Counted from the first letter of the stretch, positions 8,570 to 18,229 are shown. The stretch is DNA of 64,000 nt from Methylomarinum sp965277025 (GCA_965277025.1 OZ255706.1:2852001-2916000); one strand, 5' to 3'. Translations and numbers: made by a program. The notes: a model not told the origin generated them from the letters alone.

Positions 8570-9277
8570 CTATAAATTTTGATAAACCTGTCTGGCAAAT
8601 TGTAAATCCTGCCAGGCTTTACGTTTTTCCAACAAGGAACGTAATAAATAGGCAGGATGATATATGACAATGACGGGAATATCATCCAGTTTATGTACTT
8701 TTCCGCGTAATTTGGACAAACTTTCCTTGCTGCCGAGCAGGTTCTGAGCTGCCACACGCCCTACCGCCAAAATAATTTTAGGCTGAACCCGCTTGATCTG
8801 CCGTTTTAAATAATCAGCACAAGCGGCAACTTCTTCCGCTTTGGGGTCACGATTGTTTGGTGGGCGACATTTCAGAATATTGGCGATATAAACCTCATCT
8901 CTTAAATAGCCCAAGGCGCGAATCATTTCAGTGAGTAGTTGCCCTGCAGGACCTACAAAAGGTTCGCCCTGAAGATCTTCTTGCTTGCCCGGTGCCTCAC
9001 CAATCAACATCCAGTCGGCATGATGATTTCCCACCCCAAAAACGGTCTGAGTTCGGCTTTGATGCAATTCACAGCGTTGGCAATTGGCAACTTCCTGCTC
9101 TAATTGCCGCCATAAGGCTTCGGCATCGTAATTTGCTGCGCTCGTTTCAATTTCAGGTGGTGAAGTTTCATGCCCACTTTCCGGTTTGGATAGAAGTTGA
9201 TGCCTGGGCATCCAGACATCAACACCCATCGCCTGCAAATAATGCAGCCGCCTGGCTTCATCCATAGAATCAGACAT
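8570..9277 (-). CDS. Type-4 uracil-DNA glycosylase (Fe-S)
   Basis: About 235 residues. The core matches family 4 UDGs: iron-sulfur cysteines in NCQRCELH and the later KCRPPNNRDP, the uracil pocket LIGEAPGKQEDLQGEPFVGPAG, and VIYHPAYLL near the end. It removes uracil from DNA in base-excision repair. The N-terminal 70 residues are variable and linker-like, as is usual for the DNA polymerase-related subset. The Met at 9277 is preferred (the frame begins MVMSD at 9283). It overlaps the end of leuA by 8 bp. Confidence 0.9.
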   Translation of the reverse strand: MSDSMDEARRLHYLQAMGVDVWMPRHQLLSKPESGHETSPPEIETSAANYDAEALWRQLEQEVANCQRCELHQSRTQTVFGVGNHHADWMLIGEAPGKQEDLQGEPFVGPAGQLLTEMIRALGYLRDEVYIANILKCRPPNNRDPKAEEVAACADYLKRQIKRVQPKIILAVGRVAAQNLLGSKESLSKLRGKVHKLDDIPVIVIYHPAYLLRSLLEKRKAWQDLQFARQVYQNL

Positions 9278-10814
9278 CACCACCTTGTGGATGCTGGCGC
9301 AGTGTTTGTGATTGCAGCTTATTCACCGCATTGATATAGGCCTTGGCAGAGGCAATGACAATATCGGTATCGGCACCCAGGCCATTGACAATCCGACCGG
9401 CTTTATCCAAGCGTATCGTGACTTCACCCTGGGCATCTGTTCCAGTGGTAATATTGTTGACTGAGTACAATTCCAGCGTTGCCCCCGTATTCACCAGCGC
9501 CTCAATCGCTTTCAGACTAGCGTCAACTGCACCACCACCTGTTGCAGAGCCGGTTTTCTCTTCCTGCCCAATACGAATGGTGACAGTCGCTTTGGGCACT
9601 TCGCCTGTTTCCGAACAGACTTTCAATGACACCAGTTTGACCTGCTCTTCATCGTTATCGGTGCTTACTTCCGAAATCAACGCCTGCAAGTCCTCGTCAA
9701 AAATTTCATGTTTTTTATCGGCCAGTTGTTTGAAGCGGAAGAAGGCATCATTCAAATCTTCTTCAGAATTAAATTGAAAGCCCAATTCCATCATACGACT
9801 CTTGAAAGCATTGCGGCCAGAATGTTTGCCCAGCACCATTCGATTGGCCGCCCAGCCGACATCTTCAGCTTTCATGATTTCGTAGGTTTCCCGGTTTTTC
9901 AACACCCCATCCTGATGAATACCGGATTCATGGGCGAAAGCATTGGCACCGACAATCGCTTTATTCGGTTGCACCGGAAAACCGGTAATCGATGACACCA
10001 GTTTGGAACAGGCCACGATTTCTCGGGTATCCAGACCGGTTTCACAAGGAAAAACATCCTGCCGGGTTTTAACCGCCATCACCACTTCTTCCAGCGCGGC
10101 ATTTCCAGCTCTTTCACCTAAACCATTGATCGTGCATTCCACCTGTCTAGCGCCATTGATAACCGCCGCCAGTGAGTTGGCAACCGCCAAACCCAAGTCG
10201 TTATGACAATGTACCGAAAAAATAGCCTTGTCAGAATTGGGAATACGTTCAATCAAATTTGCAATGGTTGCACCAAATTCATGCGGCACACTGTAACCCA
10301 CCGTATCCGGTATATTCAGTGTTGTGGCGCCGGCATCGATCACAGCTTCCAGAATACGGCACAAAAAATCTTCTTCCGAACGACCAGCATCTTCCGGCGA
10401 AAACTCGACATCATCGGTGTATTGTCGCGCTCGTTTTACCGCATTCACCGCATATTCAATCACCTGATCCGGTGACATATTCAATTTTTTCTGCATGTGA
10501 ATCGGCGATGTAGCGATAAAAGTATGAATTCGCCTTCTTTCCGCCCCTTTCAACGCTTCACCAGCACGATCGATATCCCGATTCAGCGCTCTGGCCAACC
10601 CACAAACAGTGCTGCTTTGAATATTATTGGCGACCGCTTGTACCGCTTCAAAATCGCCTAAACTGGCAGCCGGAAACCCTGCCTCGATCACATCCACTTT
10701 CAAACGCTGCAGTGCTTTGGCGATGCGTACTTTTTCATCACGCGTCATCGATGCGCCAGGGCTTTGTTCGCCGTCACGCAAGGTAGTGTCAAATATAATC
10801 AATTGGTCTTTCAT
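9270..10814 (-). CDS. leuA: 2-isopropylmalate synthase
   Basis: 514 residues. First committed step of leucine synthesis: acetyl-CoA plus 2-ketoisovalerate to 2-isopropylmalate. The catalytic TIM barrel has FDTTLRDGEQSPGAS and the metal-binding FSVHCHNDLGLA, followed by GLGERAGNAALEEV. A C-terminal LeuA dimer/allosteric domain (about residues 390-510) should give leucine feedback inhibition. The ATG at 10814 has TGGAG 6 nt upstream, better than the one 15 bp earlier. The 219 bp upstream shows no leader peptide or clear attenuator that I can support. Confidence 0.97.
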   Translation of the reverse strand: MKDQLIIFDTTLRDGEQSPGASMTRDEKVRIAKALQRLKVDVIEAGFPAASLGDFEAVQAVANNIQSSTVCGLARALNRDIDRAGEALKGAERRRIHTFIATSPIHMQKKLNMSPDQVIEYAVNAVKRARQYTDDVEFSPEDAGRSEEDFLCRILEAVIDAGATTLNIPDTVGYSVPHEFGATIANLIERIPNSDKAIFSVHCHNDLGLAVANSLAAVINGARQVECTINGLGERAGNAALEEVVMAVKTRQDVFPCETGLDTREIVACSKLVSSITGFPVQPNKAIVGANAFAHESGIHQDGVLKNRETYEIMKAEDVGWAANRMVLGKHSGRNAFKSRMMELGFQFNSEEDLNDAFFRFKQLADKKHEIFDEDLQALISEVSTDNDEEQVKLVSLKVCSETGEVPKATVTIRIGQEEKTGSATGGGAVDASLKAIEALVNTGATLELYSVNNITTGTDAQGEVTIRLDKAGRIVNGLGADTDIVIASAKAYINAVNKLQSQTLRQHPQGGDV

Positions 10815-11033
10815 GAGAACTCCATTCATGAAGAAATATCAACTACTCGTTGATTAAAAAAAGTTCAGTATTTGTTGAGAAGAGATGTACGCTGCCCATC
10901 AGGGCAGAAGGCGGGATAACAGGTACAGAAAATCCTTGGCAAACAATACCAATAAGGAAAATGATGCCTGATAATGAGATTGAAAATACATGCGCTAACT
11001 ATACTGTATAAGCATTAACTGGACAAGACCGGA

Positions 11034-11768
11034 TCATTTGCGCCTCTGCCATTTTTTTCGTAACACCAGGGTAATAACCGGCCCGGACAAAGCATAAACC
11101 AGCGCCAAAATAAACAACATCGTCTGCGGTTGCGCCAGGATAAAACCAATCCCTAACATAATGACGATAGCCACAAAAAAAGGCACTTTCCGTTTAGGAT
11201 CAATTTCTTTAAAGCTGGAATAGCGGAAATTACTCACCATCAACAGACCGGTGGCAATGGTAAAAAACATGACCAGATATTTTAAATCTTCTGCACGGTA
11301 ATCAAATTCCAGACAAAACCATAACCCGCCGGCTAAAACCGCCGCAGCAGCCGGACTCGGCAGACCTTGAAAATAACGTTTATCGGCCACCTCAACCTGG
11401 GTATTAAAACGCGCTAGCCTGAGTGCTCCGCCAGCAGCATGCACAAAGGCCGCAAACAAGCCGAGTTTTCCTAATGCAGACAATGACCATAAATACATCA
11501 CCAATGCTGGCGCAATACCAAAGGACACCATATCGGACAAGCTGTCATACTGCACACCAAAATCACTTTGTGTATTGGTCAATCTGGCCACACGCCCATC
11601 CAAACCATCTAAAATCATGGCAACAAAAAGGGAAATAGCAGCATTATGGTAATTACCGTTAATGGCCGAAGTGATGGCGTAAAATCCGGCAAACATAGCG
11701 CCTGTGGTAAATAGATTAGGTAACAAATAAATACCGCGTCGACGCATGGACATTTTCTTATCGTTCAT
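11034..11768 (-). CDS. pssA: CDP-diacylglycerol-serine O-phosphatidyltransferase
   Basis: A 244-residue integral membrane enzyme making phosphatidylserine from CDP-diacylglycerol and serine, on the way to phosphatidylethanolamine. The CDP-alcohol phosphatidyltransferase signature is seen at DGLDGRVARLTNTQSDFG followed by YDSLSDMVSFGIAP (the DGxxAR...G...D...D pattern). About six to eight hydrophobic segments follow. In related bacteria pssA lies between ilvC and leuA, as here, but pfp has been added between ilvC and pssA. Confidence 0.95.
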   Translation of the reverse strand: MNDKKMSMRRRGIYLLPNLFTTGAMFAGFYAITSAINGNYHNAAISLFVAMILDGLDGRVARLTNTQSDFGVQYDSLSDMVSFGIAPALVMYLWSLSALGKLGLFAAFVHAAGGALRLARFNTQVEVADKRYFQGLPSPAAAAVLAGGLWFCLEFDYRAEDLKYLVMFFTIATGLLMVSNFRYSSFKEIDPKRKVPFFVAIVIMLGIGFILAQPQTMLFILALVYALSGPVITLVLRKKWQRRK

Positions 11769-11944
11769 TATGTTTGATTTAGCGACTGTTGGCCGGTCAT
11801 TTTACTGCAAAATTACGCTTTTATCAGCTTTGATCCCCGCAATTCCTCTTAACAGGCTGTTGAAAATGAAGGAAACGGGAAATCGCATTAGCGTTTCCGT
11901 GCTTGAAAAAAGCCATAGCTACGCTTTTTTAACATCGTTTTAAC

Positions 11945-11976
11945 TAAAAAAGCCCATCGTTGATGGGCTTTTTTTA
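11945..11976. terminator. Bidirectional terminator
   Basis: A perfect 7-bp stem GCCCATC-GTT-GATGGGC flanked by TAAAAAA on the left and TTTTTTTA on the right, so it can act on both strands. It lies between pssA and pfp and would end the pfp transcript on the minus strand. Confidence 0.8.
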
Positions 11977-12056
11977 GTGAAGCGCTGATTAGATCAGCGC
12001 TTCACACGACACAGGGATGTGTTGTCAAAATCGATAGCTGCAAGCTATTGATTTTG
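11977..12056. repeat. Two further hairpins downstream of pfp
   Basis: A perfect 13-bp stem with a TAG loop (GTGAAGCGCTGAT / ATCAGCGCTTCAC, 11977-12005) sits right beside the terminator. A second stem of about 14 bp (CAAAATCGATAGCT / AGCTATTGATTTTG, one mismatch) lies at 12026-12056. Neither has a T-tract. The first resembles hairpins at 14665 and 58402 in sequence (GCGCTGA core) and may belong to a dispersed family. Confidence 0.6.
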
Positions 12057-12103
12057 TGAGTAAAGCGGTTTCACGCAAACAAACCAATATGCTCAACTGC
12101 GGC

Positions 12104-13333
12104 TTAATGACTGGTTTCCAGCTTCGCCCCTTTTGCCTGGCCAATCGCAGCCAGTAATTCATTGAACCACGGCTCATCAATATTGAAAGGTTTTCCGCCT
12201 TTGATGCGTGGAAACTCGATGGCGCGCAAGATATTGTTATTGTCTTCGTCATGACCGATAACACCGGCGTCACCACGTAAAGCACATTCAACCGCCAGGT
12301 CCGCACAGGACTTGATCAGACGAATATCTTCGACATTTGCCGCTGCTGCACGTGAAAAATAACCGGATTTCTGCACCAGGGTTTTTTCCGCGCCAATCAT
12401 ATCTGCGAATTGTTCTGCAAACCATTTACCGGGATTAACCGCATCCAGCTTGACATGGCCAAATGCATCACGCGGAACTTCTTGACCCTGCGCTTCCATT
12501 TCAGCGACGATGGACTCGACACCCGCCCCTTCTGAGATAAAAATATTGACAGAATCATATTGATCCATCAACCCACGCAAACGCTTGGCTTCGGCTGCAA
12601 TATCGACTTCCATCTCTGGAATGAACACGCCGTGTACTTCAAAGGCATTGCGATCCAGGCCAATTTCTGGCAGCCATTCGGCGCGATCCAGTAATTTACG
12701 GTATTCAACCGCTGTCGCAGCCGTCAGCCAGCCACAGCTGCGCCCCATCACTTCATGGACAATCAGCATACGCGGATTGGCGTTATTCTCAGCCACTACA
12801 TTCTGGAAATACTGTGCGCCCTGCTCTGCCGCAGTCCAGGCGCCCAGAGACTGTTTGATTGGAAAAACATCATTATCAATGGTTTTCGGCAAACCGATCA
12901 CCGTCAACGGATAATTGTTTTCCGCCAAAAACGCCGCCAGATCGGCCGCAGCAGTATTGGTATCATCACCGCCAATGGTATGCAATACATCGACACCATC
13001 TTTAATCAACTGATCCGCCGCGACTTTTTGCGGATCTTCCCCTTCTTTGACCAGGCCACGTTTAACGCAATCGGCGACATTGGTCAGTTTTACCCGGCTG
13101 TTACCGATGGGCGAACCACCAAAACGGTGCAACAAGCCGGCTTTTTGGCGAATTTCTGGCGTGACTTCAAAATAGTCACCCAATAACAGGCCTTTATAAC
13201 CACTGTGATAACAGATTATTTCAATACTGGGATCAATTTCTGTATAGCGCTCGATCAAACTGCCGATAGCAGAACTTAAACAGGGGGCCAGACCACCTGC
13301 GGTCAATATAGCGACTTTTTTAGGTTTACTCAT
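12104..13333 (-). CDS. pfp: Pyrophosphate-dependent 6-phosphofructokinase
   Basis: A 409-residue reversible phosphofructokinase. The phosphoryl-donor site reads GGDDTN (residues 121-126), the mark of PPi use rather than the GGDGS of ATP enzymes. KTIDND (150-155) and EVMGRSCGWL are also present. PPi-PFK is typical of methanotrophs, where it works in the ribulose monophosphate and related sugar-phosphate routes and saves ATP. It lies between ilvC (separated by a cluster of four REP repeats) and pssA. Confidence 0.95.
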   Translation of the reverse strand: MSKPKKVAILTAGGLAPCLSSAIGSLIERYTEIDPSIEIICYHSGYKGLLLGDYFEVTPEIRQKAGLLHRFGGSPIGNSRVKLTNVADCVKRGLVKEGEDPQKVAADQLIKDGVDVLHTIGGDDTNTAAADLAAFLAENNYPLTVIGLPKTIDNDVFPIKQSLGAWTAAEQGAQYFQNVVAENNANPRMLIVHEVMGRSCGWLTAATAVEYRKLLDRAEWLPEIGLDRNAFEVHGVFIPEMEVDIAAEAKRLRGLMDQYDSVNIFISEGAGVESIVAEMEAQGQEVPRDAFGHVKLDAVNPGKWFAEQFADMIGAEKTLVQKSGYFSRAAAANVEDIRLIKSCADLAVECALRGDAGVIGHDEDNNNILRAIEFPRIKGGKPFNIDEPWFNELLAAIGQAKGAKLETSH

Positions 13334-13381
13334 GATTTTTCTCGACTCAATAATGTAATGCTAAAAATCCGTTTGCGAGTC

Positions 13382-13566
13382 CCCATGGAGGCCCGTGGGA
13401 ACAACAGAAATTAACGGTTGCAAGTTCCCACGCTGGAGCATGGGAACAATGAAGTTTTAGAGGGCCAGGGATAAGCCAAACATCTCCAACAAAACCTGGC
13501 GATGGTTCCCACTGTCCTCCGTGGGAACACAAGCCTTATTACTCCCACACTCCCGCGTGGGAACAC
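13382..13566. repeat. Cluster of four REP palindromes
   Basis: Four imperfect copies of the window's REP unit lie between ilvC and pfp: 13382-13402 (degenerate), 13424-13447 (GTTCCCACGCTGGAGCATGG then GAAC), 13505-13528 and 13543-13564. Each is an inverted repeat with a GTTCCCAC / GTGGGAAC stem. Being between convergent-free, co-directional genes they may end or stabilise the ilvC mRNA. The same family flanks the RAYT gene at 42598-43128. Confidence 0.85.
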
Positions 13567-13573
13567 ACAAGCG

Positions 13574-14590
13574 TTAGTTCTTCGCTTTATCGACGATTTT
13601 ATTCGCTTCAATCCATGGCATCATCGCCCGCAATTTGGCGCCAACCTGCTCGATTGGATGCTCAGCGTTCAGACGACGGCGAGCGGTCATTTCAGGATAG
13701 TTGGTCATACCTTCCATAATGAAGCGCTTGGCGTATTCACCGGTCTGGATGTTTTTCAGCGCTTCACGCATCGCCTGGCGGCTTTCGTCGTTAATGACTT
13801 TCGGGCCGGTCACATATTCACCATATTCGGCATTATTGGAAATCGAGTAGTTCATATTGGCGATACCACCTTCAAACATCAAATCGACAATCAGTTTCAA
13901 TTCGTGCAGACACTCGAAATAGGCCATTTCAGGCTCATAGCCCGCTTCGACCAGGGTTCCAAAACCTGCTTTGACCAATTCAACGGCGCCACCGCACAAT
14001 ACAGCCTGCTCACCAAACAAATCCGTCTCAGTTTCGTCACGAAAAGTGGTTTCGATAATACCTGAACGACCACCGCCAATGGCAGAGGCATAAGACAAAC
14101 AAATATCTTTGGCTTTGCCAGATGCATCCTGATAAATGGCGATCAAATCCGGAATACCGCCACCACGCACAAATTCGGAACGAACCGTGTGGCCCGGTGC
14201 TTTAGGCGCAATCATGATGACATCCAGATCGGAACGCGGCACAATCTGGTTGTACAGAATGGCGAAACCATGTGCGAAAGCCAACGCTGCGCCTTGCTTC
14301 AGATTGGGTTCGATCACGGCTTTGTATAACTGGGACTGGAACTCATCCGGCGTCAGAATCATAACGACATCCGCGCCCTGAACCGCTTCAGGAACTTCCT
14401 TGACCGTCAAACCGGCCGCTTCCGCTTTGGCGACAGACGATGAACCGGCTCTCAAACCAACGACAACGTCAACACCTGAATCTTTCAGGTTGTTGGCATG
14501 AGCATGGCCTTGTGAACCATAGCCGACGATAGCGACTTTTTTGGACTGTATGATCGAAAGATCGGCATCTTTATCGTAGTAAACTTGCAT
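13574..14590 (-). CDS. ilvC: Ketol-acid reductoisomerase (class I)
   Basis: A 338-residue NADPH-dependent enzyme converting acetolactate or acetohydroxybutyrate to the dihydroxyacid in valine and isoleucine synthesis. The Rossmann motif GYGSQGHAHA is near residue 24. The conserved acidic metal ligands are in the GETDLFGEQAVLCGG-type block (here E-T-D-L-F-G-E-Q), and LKLIVDLMFEGGIANMNYSI is characteristic. The length is that of the short class I enzyme. It follows ilvN after 135 bp that contains a copy of a dispersed hairpin repeat (14665-14709). Confidence 0.97.
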   Translation of the reverse strand: MQVYYDKDADLSIIQSKKVAIVGYGSQGHAHANNLKDSGVDVVVGLRAGSSSVAKAEAAGLTVKEVPEAVQGADVVMILTPDEFQSQLYKAVIEPNLKQGAALAFAHGFAILYNQIVPRSDLDVIMIAPKAPGHTVRSEFVRGGGIPDLIAIYQDASGKAKDICLSYASAIGGGRSGIIETTFRDETETDLFGEQAVLCGGAVELVKAGFGTLVEAGYEPEMAYFECLHELKLIVDLMFEGGIANMNYSISNNAEYGEYVTGPKVINDESRQAMREALKNIQTGEYAKRFIMEGMTNYPEMTARRRLNAEHPIEQVGAKLRAMMPWIEANKIVDKAKN

Positions 14591-14664
14591 AGTTTTTCTC
14601 GTTTTGTTTATTAAATTTTCAGGAGTTTATTAGAGCTTTAAAAGAGCTTCTCAAGGTTCTGTCA

Positions 14665-14709
14665 GGGAAACACTGAACAAATCATCCTTGATTTGTCAGC
14701 GGCCGCAAA
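14665..14709. repeat. Dispersed hairpin repeat, copy 1
   Basis: About 45 bp with a short palindrome around CAAATCATCC/TTGATTTG, closely matching 34389-34434 (same CTGAACAAATCATCC start and GATTTGTCAGCG end). It lies in the ilvN-ilvC gap. Confidence 0.7.
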
Positions 14710-14725
14710 GTAAAAATGCGATCCC

Positions 14726-15220
14726 TTACAGATGCAGGCCTTTTTCCCCACGGGAAATACCGGTTGGACCAGACCGAACCACCTCGATGATACTGTCTGC
14801 ATCAAGCGCATGAATAAAGGCATCCAGCTTTTCGGAAGGGCCTGTCATTTCCACCACATAGGTATTGGCAGTCACATCGATGATTTTACCGCGAAAGATA
14901 TCGTTCAAGCGCTTCACTTCAGCACGGCTGCTCTCGGTCGTTTGAATCTTGACCATCATCAGTTCCCGTTCAATATGAACGGATTCGGCCAGATCGATCA
15001 ATTTGACCACATCAATCAGTTTGTTAAGCTGCTTGGTTATCTGCTCGATGATATGATCATTGCCCCGCGTGACCAATGTCATCCGGGACAGCGTGGTATC
15101 TTCGGTCGGGGCTACCGTCAAGGATTCAATATTATAACCGCGAGCGGAAAACAAACCAGCCACACGCGATAAAGCACCGGATTCATTTTCGATCAAAATG
15201 GAAATAATATGTCTCATCAA
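14726..15220 (-). CDS. ilvN: Acetolactate synthase small (regulatory) subunit
   Basis: 164 residues, the length of the IlvH/IlvN regulatory subunit. The N-terminal ACT domain (HIISILIENESGALSRVAGLF, with RGYNIESLTVAPTED) binds valine for feedback inhibition. The C-terminal domain activates the catalytic subunit. Its start overlaps the ilvB stop by 4 bp, so the two subunits are translationally coupled. Either of the first two Met codons may be used. Confidence 0.96.
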   Translation of the reverse strand: MMRHIISILIENESGALSRVAGLFSARGYNIESLTVAPTEDTTLSRMTLVTRGNDHIIEQITKQLNKLIDVVKLIDLAESVHIERELMMVKIQTTESSRAEVKRLNDIFRGKIIDVTANTYVVEMTGPSEKLDAFIHALDADSIIEVVRSGPTGISRGEKGLHL

Positions 15221-16953
15221 GCCAACTCCCTGCGATTGGTTACATTCGGTGCAACGCGTAATTTCATATCATGATGGGCTTTACCCGCTTCGATCATTGG
15301 GTAAACATTTTCTTCCCGGTCGGTCATAAAATCCAGAAACACGGTCCGGTCTTTCATGGCGAATGCCTGCTCCAGCGCTTCTTTGACATTTTCCGGCTTG
15401 TCCACCCGGATGCCAACATGGCCATAAGCCTCGGCCAGTTTGACAAAATCAGGAATAGTATCCATATAAGAATGCGAATAACGGCCGTTATAATTAAACT
15501 CCTGCCATTGCCTGACCATCCCCATGTAACGGTTGTTCAAGTTGATGATTTTAACCGGTGTACTGTATTGCAAAGCGGTGGATAATTCCTGGATACACAT
15601 TTGAATACTGGCTTCACCGGTAATACAGGCCACATCTGCATCAGGATGCGCCAGTTTGACGCCGATAGCCGCTGGCAAACCAAAACCCATCGTGCCCAAA
15701 CCACCCGAGTTGATCCAGCGACGCGGCTTGTCAAACGGATAAAACTGGGCGGCGAACATTTGATGTTGCCCCACATCCGAGGTAATAAAAGCATCGCCTC
15801 GGGTCACTTGATACAATTGCTCGACCACATATTGCGGCTTGATCAGTTCACTGTCCCGATCATAAGCCAGACAATCCACACTACGCCAGTTATCGATCTG
15901 GTTCCACCACGTAGCCAGCGTATCTTCAGACGGACGCTCATCTGCGTTTTCGATCAACTCAATCATTTGCCGCAGAACATGTTTGACCTGGCCGACTATC
16001 GGCACATCAACCATTACCGTTTTGGAAATAGAGGCTGGATCGACATCAATATGAATAATCTTGGCATGGGGACAAAACTCGGCAATTTTGCCGGTTACCC
16101 GATCATCAAAGCGTGCGCCAACAGCCAGAATCACATCGCTTTCATGCATGGCGAGATTGGCCTCATAGGTGCCATGCATTCCCAACATACCGACAAATTG
16201 TTTGTCGGTTGCAGGATAACCGCCAAGTCCCATCAAGGTATTGGTAATCGGAAAACCCAGCAATCGCGTGATTTCTGTCAGCTCTTCACTGGCCTCACCC
16301 AATACCACGCCCCCACCAGCATAGATAATCGGCCGTTTAGCTTTAAGCAGCATATCCACCGCTTTTTTTATCTGACCTTTGTGTCCCATCACAGCAGGAT
16401 TGTAAGAGCGCATGTGAATTTTTTCAGGATAAACATACGGAATCTTGACATTAGGGTCGGTAATATCTTTAGGGATATCGACAACAACCGGGCCAGGACG
16501 TCCAATCGTCGCCACATAAAACGCTTTTTTCATCGTTTCAGCGATATCCTCGACACGTTTGACCAGAAAATTGTGCTTTACACAAGGACGGGTAATTCCG
16601 ACCATATCCACTTCCTGAAAGGCATCGCTGCCAATCACCGCAGTCGGAACCTGTCCGGAAATCACCACCATGGGAATAGAATCCATGTAAGCTGTGGCTA
16701 TACCAGTAACCGCATTGGTCGCACCCGGGCCGGATGTTACCAACACCACGCCAGGCTTACCGGTGGCGCGTGCATAGGCATCTGCCGCATGGGTTGCGGC
16801 TTGCTCATGTCGCACCAAAATATGTTGAACAGCATCTTGCTGAGAAATCGCATCATAAAGGTGTAAAACCGCCCCACCCGGATAACCGAATAAATACTCT
16901 ACGCCTTCATCTTTCAGGCAATTAACGATGATCTCGCCGCCGCTGAGTTCCAC
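15217..16953 (-). CDS. ilvB: Acetolactate synthase large (catalytic) subunit
   Basis: A 578-residue ThDP- and FAD-dependent enzyme that joins two pyruvates, or pyruvate and 2-ketobutyrate, to start branched-chain amino acid synthesis. The ThDP-activating glutamate lies in VRHEQAATHAADAYARATGK; the FAD region follows the VVDIPKDITDPN segment; the C-terminal ThDP-binding motif is CITGEASIQMCIQELSTALQ (GDG-like region with Glu for Asp at the start, GEAS...N26-28...NN). The acetohydroxyacid synthase form with QFYPFDKPRRWINSGGLGTMG is clear. It heads the ilvB-ilvN-ilvC operon. Confidence 0.96.
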   Translation of the reverse strand: MELSGGEIIVNCLKDEGVEYLFGYPGGAVLHLYDAISQQDAVQHILVRHEQAATHAADAYARATGKPGVVLVTSGPGATNAVTGIATAYMDSIPMVVISGQVPTAVIGSDAFQEVDMVGITRPCVKHNFLVKRVEDIAETMKKAFYVATIGRPGPVVVDIPKDITDPNVKIPYVYPEKIHMRSYNPAVMGHKGQIKKAVDMLLKAKRPIIYAGGGVVLGEASEELTEITRLLGFPITNTLMGLGGYPATDKQFVGMLGMHGTYEANLAMHESDVILAVGARFDDRVTGKIAEFCPHAKIIHIDVDPASISKTVMVDVPIVGQVKHVLRQMIELIENADERPSEDTLATWWNQIDNWRSVDCLAYDRDSELIKPQYVVEQLYQVTRGDAFITSDVGQHQMFAAQFYPFDKPRRWINSGGLGTMGFGLPAAIGVKLAHPDADVACITGEASIQMCIQELSTALQYSTPVKIINLNNRYMGMVRQWQEFNYNGRYSHSYMDTIPDFVKLAEAYGHVGIRVDKPENVKEALEQAFAMKDRTVFLDFMTDREENVYPMIEAGKAHHDMKLRVAPNVTNRRELA

Positions 16954-17251
16954 TTCTTATCCTCAAATAAGCACTAATGTCATTGTAGGATAGTGTTTTT
17001 TGACGCTATCCCGCCCAATAATAAAACGCATCATTCTACTAGGTAATGGTAAAAACTTAAAATTTTTACCGCCAAATCACTTAATTCACCATAAATCGTG
17101 TTTTGCTTGCTGGTTCCCAAACTCCGCTTCAACAAAACAGGAGCATGGGCGCGATAAATTTCTTCAGATCAATGCGTAACATCACATAATTCACCATAAA
17201 TCGTGTTTTTTTCTACGTTATAATCAGGTTTTTCATACTAAGTTTCACCTT
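16954..17251. repeat. Divergent ilvB/birA intergenic region with a 22-bp direct repeat
   Basis: 298 bp between divergent ilvB and birA. The same 22 bp (beginning AATTCACCATAAATCG) occurs at 17083-17104 and 17188-17209, 105 bp apart, each preceded by an ATCAC-like stretch. A perfect 8-bp hairpin GGTAAAAA / TTTTTACC lies at 17048-17070. The repeats could be operators for one or both genes or remains of a duplication. No leader peptide was evident. Confidence 0.6.
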
Positions 17252-18229
17252 GTGTCCATTTCAACAACCCTCCTGCACATTTTAGAATTACTGGCCGATG
17301 GCGAATTCCATTCCGGTTCGGATATTGCCAAAACCGCCGGCATCAGCCGTTCTGCGGTATGCAAGCAACTTCATGGACTGGAAAAACTCGGCATTGACTA
17401 CACGGCAATCAGCGGCAAAGGCTATAAACTCAGCCAACCACTGCAACTGTTAGACAAATCGGCCATTGGGCAGCATTTAAACCCAGAGGCCAGCAATACC
17501 CTATCAACCCTGGAAATTCACCCATGCCTGACTTCCACCAATATTCGCGCCAAACAAGCAGGCCACGGCAGCGCCTGTTTTGCTGAATATCAAAGCGCCG
17601 GACGTGGTCGCCGTGGACGTAACTGGGTATCACCATTTGGCGGCAATATTTATCTGTCGCTTTGTTATCGCTATCAATCCGGGCCTGCAGTTATTTCCGG
17701 ATTGAGTCTGGCTGTCGGGGTAGCAGTCATCAATGCACTGAAAAAACTGGATATTCCCGATGCTGGTTTAAAATGGCCAAACGATATCTACTGGCAAAAC
17801 AAAAAACTCGGCGGCATTCTGATTGAAGTGAGCGGCGAAGCAGAAGGCCCCTGCCAGGTCATCATCGGCCTGGGGCTAAATGGCTTTCTACCTGATTCTG
17901 TGGGGGAACAAATAGACCAGCCCTGGACCGATTTATATCGCGTTATCGGCGATACGGCTTTTTACAGTCGCAACCGGCTGGCGGCCGAACTATTAAATCA
18001 ATTAACCGATTTGCTGGTAAATTTTGAAGCAACCGGACTTGCGCCCTATCTGGATTTATGGCGTCAACATGATTGCATGCAAAATAAAATCGCCACACTC
18101 TATCAAGGCCACTCGCAGCATCACGGCCTGATTGTTGGAATTGATGATGACGGACATTTACTGCTAAAAAATTCGGCAGGAAAATTACAAACCTTCGCCT
18201 CGGGTGAAATCAGCTTTCGTGCCTCATGA
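17252..18229 (+). CDS. birA: Biotin-protein ligase / biotin operon repressor
   Basis: 325 residues starting at GTG 17252. An N-terminal winged helix-turn-helix (residues 1-62, with HSGSDIAKTAGISRSAVCK) precedes the catalytic domain that makes biotinyl-5'-AMP and biotinylates acetyl-CoA carboxylase. The catalytic glycine/arginine loop is QSAGRGRRGRNWVSP, and WPNDIYWQNKKLGGILIE binds biotin. It is thus a bifunctional BirA that can also repress biotin genes. The stop overlaps coaX by 4 bp, the usual birA-coaX pair. Confidence 0.95.
   Translation: MSISTTLLHILELLADGEFHSGSDIAKTAGISRSAVCKQLHGLEKLGIDYTAISGKGYKLSQPLQLLDKSAIGQHLNPEASNTLSTLEIHPCLTSTNIRAKQAGHGSACFAEYQSAGRGRRGRNWVSPFGGNIYLSLCYRYQSGPAVISGLSLAVGVAVINALKKLDIPDAGLKWPNDIYWQNKKLGGILIEVSGEAEGPCQVIIGLGLNGFLPDSVGEQIDQPWTDLYRVIGDTAFYSRNRLAAELLNQLTDLLVNFEATGLAPYLDLWRQHDCMQNKIATLYQGHSQHHGLIVGIDDDGHLLLKNSAGKLQTFASGEISFRAS

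Noticed and set aside
10815..11033. A leader peptide or attenuator before leuA
   Set aside because: A short Leu-containing frame occurs only on the opposite strand, and no terminator/antiterminator pair was seen.
15601..16866. A 421-codon plus-strand frame opposite ilvB
   Set aside because: It is the antisense of a strongly conserved enzyme and shows no family motifs.
17048..17070. Terminator after birA or ilvB
   Set aside because: It lies upstream of both divergent genes, so it cannot be their terminator; kept as a hairpin only.
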